From positions 1 to 50,750 of the forward strand of contig SKGM01000003.1 in the NCBI GenBank assembly GCA_007117455.1: a DNA stretch of 50,750 bases, given 5' to 3'. The position numbers and the translations under genes are program-made. The DNA comes from Candidatus Methanomethylophilaceae archaeon (lineage in GTDB: Archaea; Thermoplasmatota; Thermoplasmata; Methanomassiliicoccales; Methanomethylophilaceae). Below are positions 38,845 through 47,530 of the stretch, one piece after another; the stretch's first letter is position 1, and each line of letters opens with the position of its first letter. The notes beneath the pieces are model-generated. The model was given only the letters and a program-made list of their open reading frames with translations, was not told the origin of the DNA and searched no databases.

Positions 38845-40073
38845 ATCATCACCTGGAAACGGAGGAGTGCGGCCACGCCTCCGAAGGCCTTGATCAACAT
38901 CTCACCCTCCTCGGAGTCTGCGGATATGAGTTCCAGCTTGGAACCCACGGTCTCCGAGAGCTCGAAGAAATGGTCCACCAGGTCCATCTCCTCGACGTCC
39001 TCGACAGGAGAGTCGCACTGGTCGCAGGAGGGCTTGGAAGGTGGGTTCTTGGTGGTGAACTCCTTCACATGGCCGTTGTTGCAGGTCAGCTTGACCCTTT
39101 TCAGGTCCAGACCCTCTGAGACCAGCAGGGTGTCCACCGCCCCGGCGATCAACAGTTCCCTCACGTGGTCCTCACCATAGGCCGACAGTCCCCCATCCTG
39201 CTTCCTGATCTCCGAGAGGAGACGTTGTATCAGATCCTTCTCCCGCATCAGGTCCATGTCGTGCAGCGCCGCGGCGGCGTTGGTGACCAACTCCTTGAGG
39301 CCGTACTCATCGGTGTAGCCGGTGTCGAAGGTGTCCACGACCTTCTTCTGCAGCTCATGGTGCAGGTACCCCTCCTTGACGAAGAAGTCCTTGGTGGCTC
39401 CAGGGCCGCCGACGATTATGCCTTGCAGGTCCTCCCTCTCCAGGAAGGCCTCCTCGGCGTTGTTCGCTATCTTCTTGAAGAACTCGTGGGCGGCGAGTTC
39501 GATCAACCGCTCGAAACGCTGGGCGGACTGACCTCCCTGGCGGTGCTTCCTGGGCACCTGGGAGTCGAAGTTCTTGATCAGGTTGACCTTCTTACCTATG
39601 AGCAGCCCGATGCTCGCCTCCGAACGGTCCATGACTATCAGGCCATAGGACTTCTTCTCCCGGAGCATGTCGGTCAAGGGTTCTATGAAGAACGTGGAGT
39701 CGCAACGGTACAGGAACACGGTCATCGGCTCCGGCGGCTCCAGCACATACTGGACCATCCTTGTCTGGTCCCCTCCGGCGGCTACCTCGCCGCAGAACAG
39801 CACCAGACCGTTCTCGGGAACGGTCTTGAAGGTCTTCAGCCGGGCCATTATGGACTCTATGGCACCCATGACGTTCTTGCGGGTGCTCTTGCTCTTGATG
39901 TTCGTGGATTGGGAGTACTCATTGCGCAGATAGGAGGTCACATCGGATATCTGCTTGTGCGCCGGGACGTAGACCGATATCAGCTCGGTCCCTCGACCTC
40001 GCAGGTCCACAATGTCCTGCATGGCCTTCTTGAAGTCATAACGCGCGCGTTCAACAGAAACCTCATCGCCCAT
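38841..40073 (-). CDS. prf1: peptide chain release factor aRF1
   Basis: NIKSKSTRKNV (NIKS) and KHRQGGQSAQRFERL (GGQ). Confidence 0.96.
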   Translation of the reverse strand: MGDEVSVERARYDFKKAMQDIVDLRGRGTELISVYVPAHKQISDVTSYLRNEYSQSTNIKSKSTRKNVMGAIESIMARLKTFKTVPENGLVLFCGEVAAGGDQTRMVQYVLEPPEPMTVFLYRCDSTFFIEPLTDMLREKKSYGLIVMDRSEASIGLLIGKKVNLIKNFDSQVPRKHRQGGQSAQRFERLIELAAHEFFKKIANNAEEAFLEREDLQGIIVGGPGATKDFFVKEGYLHHELQKKVVDTFDTGYTDEYGLKELVTNAAAALHDMDLMREKDLIQRLLSEIRKQDGGLSAYGEDHVRELLIAGAVDTLLVSEGLDLKRVKLTCNNGHVKEFTTKNPPSKPSCDQCDSPVEDVEEMDLVDHFFELSETVGSKLELISADSEEGEMLIKAFGGVAALLRFQVMM

Positions 40074-40137
40074 TTAAAAACCAACCCATTATTTTTTTTA
40101 GAGAAAGGGAATCCCGTATAAAGCTATTGGTGATATC

Positions 40138-40818
40138 ATGGAAAAGATAGTGGTGTCCATCGGAGGGTCCATACTAATCCCGGGAGAGGGTGACTCATCC
40201 TATATCGTTGAACTTTCGAAAATGCTCCGTTCCGCTGCGCCGGGACGGGCCATGATGGTGGTCTGTGGCGGCGGGAGGATATCACGGTACTACTCCGAGA
40301 CCGGTCGGGCCCTGGGGGGAAGCGTCGAACAGCTGGACACCATGGGCATCATGATAACCAGGGTGAACGCCGCACTGCTGCGGATCGCCCTGGGCGATGT
40401 GGCTGTCGAAGGCGCCCCGGACACCGTGGAGGATGCCGCCGCCCTCTGCACCGAGGGTAAGGTGATGGTGATGGGCGGGACGGTTCCGGGACACACCACG
40501 GATGCCGTCGCCACCATGCTCGCCAGGGAGGTGGGTGCCTCCAAGGTTATCAACGCCACCGCCGTGGATGCGGTCTACTCCGAGGATCCCAAGGTCAATC
40601 CCGATGCGCAGAGGTTCAGAGAGCTCAGCATATCCAGACTGGCCGAACTGGTCTACTCCCAGCATGATGCTGGCCGCAGCTCGGTCTTCGACCCCAAGGG
40701 AGTGGGGATCGCCGCTGAGGAGGGTATAAGCATAATCATCGTGTCCGGGCGGGACCTCAATGACCTGGAGTCGGCCATACTGGGAAGGCCGGTGAAAGGG
40801 ACCGTCGTCAGCCCCTAG
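40138..40818 (+). CDS. pyrH: UMP kinase
   Basis: VVSIGGSILIPG, VVCGGGRISRYY, NATAVDAVYSEDPKVNPDA. Confidence 0.93.
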   Translation: MEKIVVSIGGSILIPGEGDSSYIVELSKMLRSAAPGRAMMVVCGGGRISRYYSETGRALGGSVEQLDTMGIMITRVNAALLRIALGDVAVEGAPDTVEDAAALCTEGKVMVMGGTVPGHTTDAVATMLAREVGASKVINATAVDAVYSEDPKVNPDAQRFRELSISRLAELVYSQHDAGRSSVFDPKGVGIAAEEGISIIIVSGRDLNDLESAILGRPVKGTVVSP

Positions 40819-41647
40819 GCTCGAGGTCATCGGAACGTAGGAGGGGGATGTCCATGTCCTCCAGGACCGCGGATATCATCGAGGCCCGGGAGCGTTTCAT
40901 CGACTTGCGGTGCATATAGGCCGCCTCGGCGCCGCTGGCATCCATGGCCTTCCGCACCATGGACCGCACCGCTTCCTCATCCGCACCATCCAACGCATGG
41001 GCGGGGACCATGTGGCCGAAGTCCGCCCTTCTCGTGAGGCAGATGTCGGTGAATCGGGGGCCGTAGTGCCCTCCCCCTATCCCTATCAGTACCGGGTTGT
41101 CCTCCTCCACCACATCCAGTATGGCATCGGTCAGGCATTCCGCCGCCCCCATGTGACCCCACTGTGATTCCTCACTGCCTATCTCGATGTAGACGGTGGG
41201 CGTCTCCAACCATGGACCATGATGGGTGACCTCGAACGATATCTGGAACGGCAGTCCGCTACCGTATTCCGAGACCTTGCGCAGCAGTCCGTTCATCAGG
41301 TGGGGCGCCGCAGGAACAAGCATACCGTCCCTCCCTCCGAAGGAGGCCTCGGACCAGTTGCCGATGGGGTGCACTGTCAGAGTGGGGATGGCGGAGGCCG
41401 CTTTGTGCCGGGAGAGGAATATCACATCATCGACCGTTTCGCCCAGGACATCCTGTGCCCTGCGGTCGAGGTCGTCCTCGTAGATATGGATGTCATCGAT
41501 GGTCACCATGGCCATTCCGTCGGTGACCTGGAGCCGGCCGGTACCGAAATCGCCGCCGTCCACCTCCTCCCATTCCCTCTTCTCCAGAAGGAGTTGCCGC
41601 ATGTTGCGGGAGGCGATGTCCTCCTCACTGCTGACCAAGAGGCGCAT
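40808..41647 (-). CDS. dtdA: D-aminoacyl-tRNA deacylase (archaeal type)
   Basis: VIFLSRHKAASAIPTLTVHPIGNW; FEVTHHGPWLETPTVYIEIGSEESQW; GIGGGHYGPRFTDI. Confidence 0.92.
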   Translation of the reverse strand: MRLLVSSEEDIASRNMRQLLLEKREWEEVDGGDFGTGRLQVTDGMAMVTIDDIHIYEDDLDRRAQDVLGETVDDVIFLSRHKAASAIPTLTVHPIGNWSEASFGGRDGMLVPAAPHLMNGLLRKVSEYGSGLPFQISFEVTHHGPWLETPTVYIEIGSEESQWGHMGAAECLTDAILDVVEEDNPVLIGIGGGHYGPRFTDICLTRRADFGHMVPAHALDGADEEAVRSMVRKAMDASGAEAAYMHRKSMKRSRASMISAVLEDMDIPLLRSDDLEPRG

Positions 41648-41718
41648 GCCCCTTGAACCGGCTCAAAGATGATAACGGTTTTCCGTATGTAGTGTCGATG
41701 TAGGGTGCGGATTATATA

Positions 41719-41750
41719 CATCTCACTGCGAATTATATGTGAGTGAGATG
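41719..41750. promoter_or_regulatory. 9-bp perfect inverted repeat CATCTCACT-N14-AGTGAGATG overlapping promoter and start of the HTH-TPR gene
   Basis: Seen directly; arms 41719-41727 and 41742-41750, flanked by TATA-like ATTATATA at 41711. Confidence 0.6.
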
Positions 41751-42995
41751 ACCGGACTTACCGTAGCAGAGAGGATCATCGTGCACCTGGGCCGATTCAT
41801 CGGCCATTGTGATGAATACAGCGCCCCTGTGGATGTCAGCCAGAACGGCATATCCCAGGCGGTGAGGATCTCCCGTGCGCATGCCGCCATAGAATTGAAG
41901 AAGTTGAAGGAGACGGGAATGGTCACCGAAGGCCTGGCCCATATAAAGGGCAGCCGTCAGAGGAGGAAGGTCTACAACCTGACCTCTGCGGGGATGTCCC
42001 GGGCGGAGCAGATACGGAACTTCGCCGAGGAGGAGGGCATAGACGTGTCATCCCTGCTCGACCTCGCCCGCTGCGACCCCGTCGTCTTCTGGGATTCGTT
42101 GACCGAGGATGAGAGGTCGGTCTTCACCCTGGCCTGCGTGTTCCGTGGGCCCTTCGACCCTGCGGTGATCGGCGAGACAGGTCTCAGACTGGTGCCTGTG
42201 GACGATGATGGTCGGGCTTGGGTCCCGGAGAACATGCGGGAAGCCGTTCCGACCTTGGCCGACCCTGCTGCCCTGCGGGAATGCCACAGTCGGGCTGCCG
42301 ATGAATGTCTGAGGACCAAGGACTACCGCGGTCGCCTGCATCACCTCGCCAGGGCGGGACGTCTCCGCGAGGCCGCCATGCTCATCTCCTCCAAGGGCGA
42401 GGAGTTGCTCAAGGTTGCGGACGCCACCCTCAACGATGACCTCGCCCTTCTGACCGATGTCCCGGAAAGGCACCGGCCGCGGGTCTGGGAGCTTCAGGCC
42501 CGGGTCGCCATGTCGACCTCTGACTGGAGCCGCTGCAGGGACATGATCACCAGCGTCTCGGGCTCCGGGGACCAATGCACCGCCTTGCTACTGGAGGGAG
42601 AGATGCTCTCCCGGGAGGGCAGGTTGGAGGAGGCCCTGGAGGCCTTGGATGAGGCGAAGGAGATGATGGGGAGCCCGTCCGTCGAGCTCCATTGCCGGAT
42701 GGCGGAGGTCCTTTGCGGACTGGGGAGACATGAGGATTCGCTTACCATGCTCCAGGAGGTTCTGCGCGAATCGGCGGGTGCCGGTTCCCTGGACCGTGCG
42801 GACCTCCTGTTGTATCAGATGGGGCGTTCGTTGCTGAACGGGGGGAGGCCGGAGGAGGCGATCAAGACCATAAGCAAGGGCATGAGTCTGGCGCCTCCGG
42901 AGGACCGCCGTGGCTGGCATAGGATCATGGGTGAGGCCTATCAGGCCGCTGGCATGCAGGACCGCGCTGCCGAGCATTTCCGTCTCGGTCGTTAG
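41739..42995 (+). CDS. winged-HTH regulator with TPR C-terminus
   Basis: QNGISQAVRISRAHAAIELKKLKETGMVTEGLAHIKGSRQRRKVYNLTSAG; TPR-like repeats from about residue 240. Confidence 0.75.
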   Translation: MSEMTGLTVAERIIVHLGRFIGHCDEYSAPVDVSQNGISQAVRISRAHAAIELKKLKETGMVTEGLAHIKGSRQRRKVYNLTSAGMSRAEQIRNFAEEEGIDVSSLLDLARCDPVVFWDSLTEDERSVFTLACVFRGPFDPAVIGETGLRLVPVDDDGRAWVPENMREAVPTLADPAALRECHSRAADECLRTKDYRGRLHHLARAGRLREAAMLISSKGEELLKVADATLNDDLALLTDVPERHRPRVWELQARVAMSTSDWSRCRDMITSVSGSGDQCTALLLEGEMLSREGRLEEALEALDEAKEMMGSPSVELHCRMAEVLCGLGRHEDSLTMLQEVLRESAGAGSLDRADLLLYQMGRSLLNGGRPEEAIKTISKGMSLAPPEDRRGWHRIMGEAYQAAGMQDRAAEHFRLGR

Positions 42996-44512
42996 AATAT
43001 GGTGTTGCGGCGCAGCATGTCGATGTCGCTGACATAGAGGTCGCGGATGTCCTTCATGTCCCAGGTCAGCATCGCCAACCTCTCGAATCCCAGGCCCCAT
43101 GCCAGGACCGGGTGCTCGACACCGAAGGGCGCCACAACCTCGGGCCGGAATATCCCGGCGCCTCCCAGTTCCAACCATTTCCCGTTGAAGAACACCTCGA
43201 CCTCCAATGATGGCTCGGTGTAAGGGAAGTAGGCAGGCCGGATGCGCATCTCCTCGAAACCCATCCGCTTATAGAACTCGCGCAATATGGAGACCAGCAT
43301 GTCGAAGCTCCCGTTCTCGTCCACCACTATGCCCTCTATCTGAGTGAACTCCGGCAGATGGGTGGAGTCTATGGCCTCGTTACGGTGCAGACGACCGAGG
43401 GAGAATACCTTCGTGGGCGCACCCGGGTTGCGCGCCAGATGACGGATGGTGTTGACCGTGGTATGGGTGCGGAGCATGGCCTTGGACGCCACATCCTCCG
43501 ACCATTCCCCTCCCCAGCCTGTCGATCCGGTGTCCCCTCCGTCGATATGTATACGCTTGACCTTCTCCACCAGCTCCTTGTCCTCCAGCTCCACCGACGG
43601 CGGGTCCTGGAGATAGAAGGTGTCGTGCAGCTCACGGGCGGGATGGTCCTGAGGGGTGAACAGGACGTCCATGTTCCAGAAGGCGGATTGGACGTACTCC
43701 TCCTCTATCTCCGCGAAGCCCATCTGCAGGAATATGGACCTTATCCGATCCCCCAATCTGGTCAGGGGATGTCTCTTGGCAGGATAGACGGCAGGGGCGA
43801 AGGTGTTCACATCGTAGCGCCGGAAATCCTTATCCTTCCATCTTCCGGATTGGATGAGTTCTGGCGTCAACTGGACGACCTCCTCCTTCAGCTCTATACC
43901 TGACTCCAGGGCCTCCAGGCCCAGGTCGGTCAGGGCCAGGCTGCGACTGGATCGAAGGTCCTCCCGGACCAGGCCCTTCCTGCCCAACAGGTCCTTCAGC
44001 AATCCCTTGTCCGCCTCATTCTCGGAGACCGGGGCCATCTGCATACGGGAGATCAGAATCTCATCGGGGGTGGGCTCTGAGAGGTGCCTCCTCCCCTTCT
44101 CGGTGATGCGCAGCAGTTTGTCGCCGTCGCTGGGGACGATGTCCGCCAATCCCTTCCTCTTCAGCCAACCTATGGAGGCCTTGGCATCATCGACCGGAAG
44201 GACCTCCGAGAGGCTGGACATGCTGACCTCCCCTCCCGAGGAGTCCAGGTGGAACAGGGCCCTCCTCTCCGGCAGGCCCCCTTCCAGCATGCTCTCATCC
44301 CCTATGGAATAGAAACGCTCCCGCTCCTCCTCTATGGTGAGCAGTCCCTTACTCTGCAACCAGGATGCGGGGTTCATGACCTCCACCTCCAACTGGAAGT
44401 CGGAAACGGAGAGGAGGTCCTCCGGGCTGGCCCGGCCACCCTCTTCTCCCAGAGCTAGAAGGAGCCTCTTCTCGTTGTGACTGAGGCCTTCCAGGACTTT
44501 AGAGGGGATCAT
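42992..44512 (-). CDS. pheS: phenylalanyl-tRNA synthetase alpha subunit
   Basis: Class II motifs HPARELHDTFYL, GFERLAMLTWDMKDIRDLY. Confidence 0.95.
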   Translation of the reverse strand: MIPSKVLEGLSHNEKRLLLALGEEGGRASPEDLLSVSDFQLEVEVMNPASWLQSKGLLTIEEERERFYSIGDESMLEGGLPERRALFHLDSSGGEVSMSSLSEVLPVDDAKASIGWLKRKGLADIVPSDGDKLLRITEKGRRHLSEPTPDEILISRMQMAPVSENEADKGLLKDLLGRKGLVREDLRSSRSLALTDLGLEALESGIELKEEVVQLTPELIQSGRWKDKDFRRYDVNTFAPAVYPAKRHPLTRLGDRIRSIFLQMGFAEIEEEYVQSAFWNMDVLFTPQDHPARELHDTFYLQDPPSVELEDKELVEKVKRIHIDGGDTGSTGWGGEWSEDVASKAMLRTHTTVNTIRHLARNPGAPTKVFSLGRLHRNEAIDSTHLPEFTQIEGIVVDENGSFDMLVSILREFYKRMGFEEMRIRPAYFPYTEPSLEVEVFFNGKWLELGGAGIFRPEVVAPFGVEHPVLAWGLGFERLAMLTWDMKDIRDLYVSDIDMLRRNTIF

Positions 44513-44553
44513 GACACTTGTAATATGAACCGCTTATAAGGTTTTTTCAGGAC

Positions 44554-45678
44554 TCACCAGCGGAAACCGTCGAAAGATACCTGGTCGATGAATTCCCGTG
44601 CCTCCTCTCTCTTGGCCTGATGGGACTCCAGGAAGGTGTTGATCTTGGCGCTGAGCTCCGCCTTGCACTCGCCACAGAGAATGTCGCCTGAACGACAGCG
44701 GGCCGTCAATTCATCCAACTTGCTGTCGTCATCCTCGAAGAGGAAGTAGTTGTACTTGAAGATCGCACATATCTCCGGGTTTCCGCCTTTTTCCCTCTGT
44801 TCATCGGCGGAGACGCAGCCGCCGGTGAACGCCTTGCCCACCTTCCTCTTGACGGTCTTGGGTTTGTCAGTGGTGTAGATGGTGGCATCCGGATTGGAGG
44901 AGGACATCTTGTCACCTCCCTCCAGGCCAGGGAACATCTTGTTGTATATCAGGGCCGGCTTGGGATACCCCAATCCGGGGGCGACATCCCGGGCCACCCG
45001 GAAGTGGGGGTCCTGGTCTATCCCGCAGGGTATCAGACAGGGTACCTGCTTGCCCTCCCTATCAGACTCCAGATAGCAGGGTGCGGCCTGGATGGAGGTG
45101 TAGAATATACTGCCTATGTTGGTGCTGTTATCGAAACCGAACACCGCCTTGGCGGTGGAGAAGGTGATCTTCTTGGAGACCTTCAATGCCAGTGGGTAGA
45201 GGGAATGGATGCATTCGGTGTCCAGGATTATCCGGGTCTTTTCCGGGTCGAACCCCAGGGCGAGGAAGTCCAGTGCGTTCTCGTAGGCCATGGAACGGGT
45301 GTCACTGAGTTCCAGGTCCTGACGGAACAGGAACTTCTCATCATCGGTCAATTGGAAGTATATGTTGGCACCGAAGAGGTCCTGGAGATGCTTGGCGAAG
45401 ATCCAGGGCATCAGATGGCCCAGGTGGGTGTGTCCGGAGGGACCCCTGCCGGTGTACATGAAGAAGCTTTGACCCTTGTCGTAACGGTCCAGGAGCCAAG
45501 GCAGGTCTCGATGGGAGTAGAATACGTTCCTCCTCAGAAGCGGGTGCATCTCACCGTAGCCGGCGAGCCTGTCCTTGAGCGATTCGTCTATGTGGCTGGT
45601 TCCGAACCTCTCGACCAGTATGTCATAGTCTATGTCGCCGCTGACCTCCCATGGCGTTACCTTGAATTCCGGGCCCAT
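44554..45678 (-). CDS. trpS: tryptophanyl-tRNA synthetase
   Basis: YTGRGPSGHTHLGHL (HIGH-like) and GDKMSSSNPD (KMSSS). Confidence 0.95.
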   Translation of the reverse strand: MGPEFKVTPWEVSGDIDYDILVERFGTSHIDESLKDRLAGYGEMHPLLRRNVFYSHRDLPWLLDRYDKGQSFFMYTGRGPSGHTHLGHLMPWIFAKHLQDLFGANIYFQLTDDEKFLFRQDLELSDTRSMAYENALDFLALGFDPEKTRIILDTECIHSLYPLALKVSKKITFSTAKAVFGFDNSTNIGSIFYTSIQAAPCYLESDREGKQVPCLIPCGIDQDPHFRVARDVAPGLGYPKPALIYNKMFPGLEGGDKMSSSNPDATIYTTDKPKTVKRKVGKAFTGGCVSADEQREKGGNPEICAIFKYNYFLFEDDDSKLDELTARCRSGDILCGECKAELSAKINTFLESHQAKREEAREFIDQVSFDGFRW

Positions 45679-45891
45679 TTGAAATCCCGGTGATGATTGG
45701 TGAATTCGTATTTAAGGGTCTATCATGGCCTCAGACCCTTCCGTAAAACGGATAAGTGCCAGAGGTCGTTGCTCACGCCTACCGGCCAACTGAAAGAGGA
45801 GGATGGTCACGGATAGGCAACCTGATCGTCCTGGTGTGAGCGGTCGGGATGGTTTTTGTGATTTTGGGCGGTGGCTGCCAAAGCAGCATGC

Positions 45892-45903
45892 AGCCTGCAG
45901 GCT
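45892..45903. promoter_or_regulatory. 12-bp perfect palindrome AGCCTGCAGGCT upstream of the Ubl operon TATA-like element (about 45908-45922)
   Basis: Palindrome and AT-rich ATAATATAATATACA seen directly; function inferred. Confidence 0.45.
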
Positions 45904-45942
45904 TGTCATAATATAATATACAATAAAAATCAATGAACATCT

Positions 45943-46713
45943 GTGATTGGTCAGCCAGTAGGAGCGGACCGATGGGACCGCTCAAGGCGCTTGGGCTGGA
46001 TGGACATGGACTCCATCATCGGCTCCCATTGCCTGGTCGTCGGCGCTGGAGCCCTGGGCAACGAGACCGTGAAGAACCTGGTGCTCTCCGGCGTGGGCAG
46101 GATCACCCTCGTTGACATGGACCATGTGGAGATGAGCAACCTGAACCGTTGTCTTTTCTTCAGTGTCGCGGACGCCCAAGGCAGGGCGGCCAAGGCGGAC
46201 ATGGTCGTCCACGGGGCCGCCCGGATGGCCCCGGACTGTGAACTGAGGCCGGTCGTATCCCGTCTGGAGGATGTTGACCTCGATTGGTCATCCTTCGACC
46301 TGGCCTTCGGCTGCTTGGACAACATCAAGGCCCGTCTGCACCTGAACTCCTACAGCCGCCATCACGGTGTGCCTTACGTGGATGCGGGTACCGATGGCTC
46401 ACGGGGCAAGCTCCAGGTCGTGCTCGGTGACGGCCCCTGCCTCCAGTGCACGATGAACAAGAGCCACTATCAGGTGCTGGAGAGAAGGTTCAGCTGCACT
46501 GGTTCCGACTTCTCCTACTACGAGCCGCCGATGGCCGCCGAGGTGACCACCACCGCCACCATGTCATCCATGCAGGTCAAGGAAGGGCTGAAGATACTGA
46601 GTGGCAGGGAGGATGACTGCATACGGCACCTGTTGTTCTATGACGCCATGCGGAATGAGATGCAGACCTTGGAGGCCGATATCGACCCTGGGTGCCCGAA
46701 TCACGAGATGTAG
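45943..46713 (+). CDS. E1-like (ThiF-fold) ubiquitin-activating enzyme
   Basis: CLVVGAGALGNETVKNLVLSGVGRITLVDMDHVEMSNLNRCLFF; GCLDNIKARLHLNSYS; PCLQC; ERRFSCTGSDF; C-terminal DPGCPNH. GTG start as in ORF track; ATG at 46000 is an alternative. Confidence 0.9.
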   Translation: MIGQPVGADRWDRSRRLGWMDMDSIIGSHCLVVGAGALGNETVKNLVLSGVGRITLVDMDHVEMSNLNRCLFFSVADAQGRAAKADMVVHGAARMAPDCELRPVVSRLEDVDLDWSSFDLAFGCLDNIKARLHLNSYSRHHGVPYVDAGTDGSRGKLQVVLGDGPCLQCTMNKSHYQVLERRFSCTGSDFSYYEPPMAAEVTTTATMSSMQVKEGLKILSGREDDCIRHLLFYDAMRNEMQTLEADIDPGCPNHEM

Positions 46714-46773
46714 TGTCCATGTAATGACCATGTTAAATGCCTGTAGTTGACATGAAAGGTTTGGTGATACGAT

Positions 46774-47013
46774 ATGGAAATCGAAGTGACCATAAGGAAC
46801 GCAGAGAACGGTTCGGTCCTCAACATGGAGTTGGACCCGAACACCACGATTGAGGATGTGATCGAAGGGGCAGCCGAGTTCTGGCACAAGGAGGCTGGGG
46901 CCTATGTGCTCCGCCGGGGCAAGAAGCTGCTCAAGGGACAGTCTACCGTCGCCGATGCCGGACTCAAGAACGAGGACGTCCTGGAACTGATCCCGGACCC
47001 CGAGGGTGGTTGA
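46774..47013 (+). CDS. ubiquitin-like modifier (79 aa) terminating in Gly-Gly
   Basis: MEIEVTIRNAENGSVLNMELDPNTTIEDVIEGA..YVLRRGKKLLKGQSTVADAGLKNEDVLELIPDPEGG: beta-grasp ubiquitin pattern, C-terminal GG. Confidence 0.92.
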   Translation: MEIEVTIRNAENGSVLNMELDPNTTIEDVIEGAAEFWHKEAGAYVLRRGKKLLKGQSTVADAGLKNEDVLELIPDPEGG

Positions 47014-47530
47014 ACTGCCCCTTCCCCCTGATATCCTGGCAGCCCGGCTCCAGAATGAGCTGGAGTCCTGCTCCCGGTATCTGGGGGCGGTGCTCACCCC
47101 CGACGGGCCTTTGAACAGCCTGCCGGTCGAGGTGGAGGTGGAGATGAGGAACGTCGTCGGTCCATCGATGATCGGCGACCGGGTAGTCAAGAGGCGTAAC
47201 CACCGCTTCACGATGAGCATCGACCGGGAGTACCCGTTCGAGAAACCGAGGGTTAGGTGGAGGACCCCAGTGTTCCATCCCAACATAATGATGCCGGAGG
47301 ACGGTGGTTTCGTCTGCATCAAGCAATTGGACGGTTGGACGTTCAACTCCACCCTCCTCTCGTTCATAAAATCCGTCGAGTCGTTGCTGACCAACCCCAA
47401 TCCCCACAACCCATTCGGCACCCCCAGCTGCACCGCCGCTGCCGAGTACTTCAACCGCAACCGCATCGACCACGGGCCGACGATCGTGAGGCCCAGACCC
47501 AGGATAGTGGAGAAATGCCAACAAAGATAA
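47006..47530 (+). CDS. E2-like ubiquitin-conjugating enzyme (UBC fold)
   Basis: YPFEKPRVRWRTPVFHPNIMMPEDGGFVCIKQLDGWTFNSTLLSFIKSVESLLTNPNPHNPFGTPSCTAAAEYF: HPN triad, catalytic Cys (C104), downstream Trp, LLTNPNP. Confidence 0.93.
   Translation: MVELPLPPDILAARLQNELESCSRYLGAVLTPDGPLNSLPVEVEVEMRNVVGPSMIGDRVVKRRNHRFTMSIDREYPFEKPRVRWRTPVFHPNIMMPEDGGFVCIKQLDGWTFNSTLLSFIKSVESLLTNPNPHNPFGTPSCTAAAEYFNRNRIDHGPTIVRPRPRIVEKCQQR

Noticed and set aside
37456-39180. 574-aa plus-strand ORF opposite argS/prf1
   Set aside because: Antisense shadow ORF of two clearly recognisable genes (high-GC codon bias); low-complexity His/Leu/Val-rich translation with no motif.
39165-40121. 318-aa plus-strand ORF opposite prf1
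   Set aside because: Antisense to aRF1 with intact NIKS and GGQ motifs.
45680-45830. Possible C/D box sRNA (GTGATGA near 45691, CTGA near 45820)
   Set aside because: Box spacing is far too long and no C'/D' pair or flanking stem is evident.
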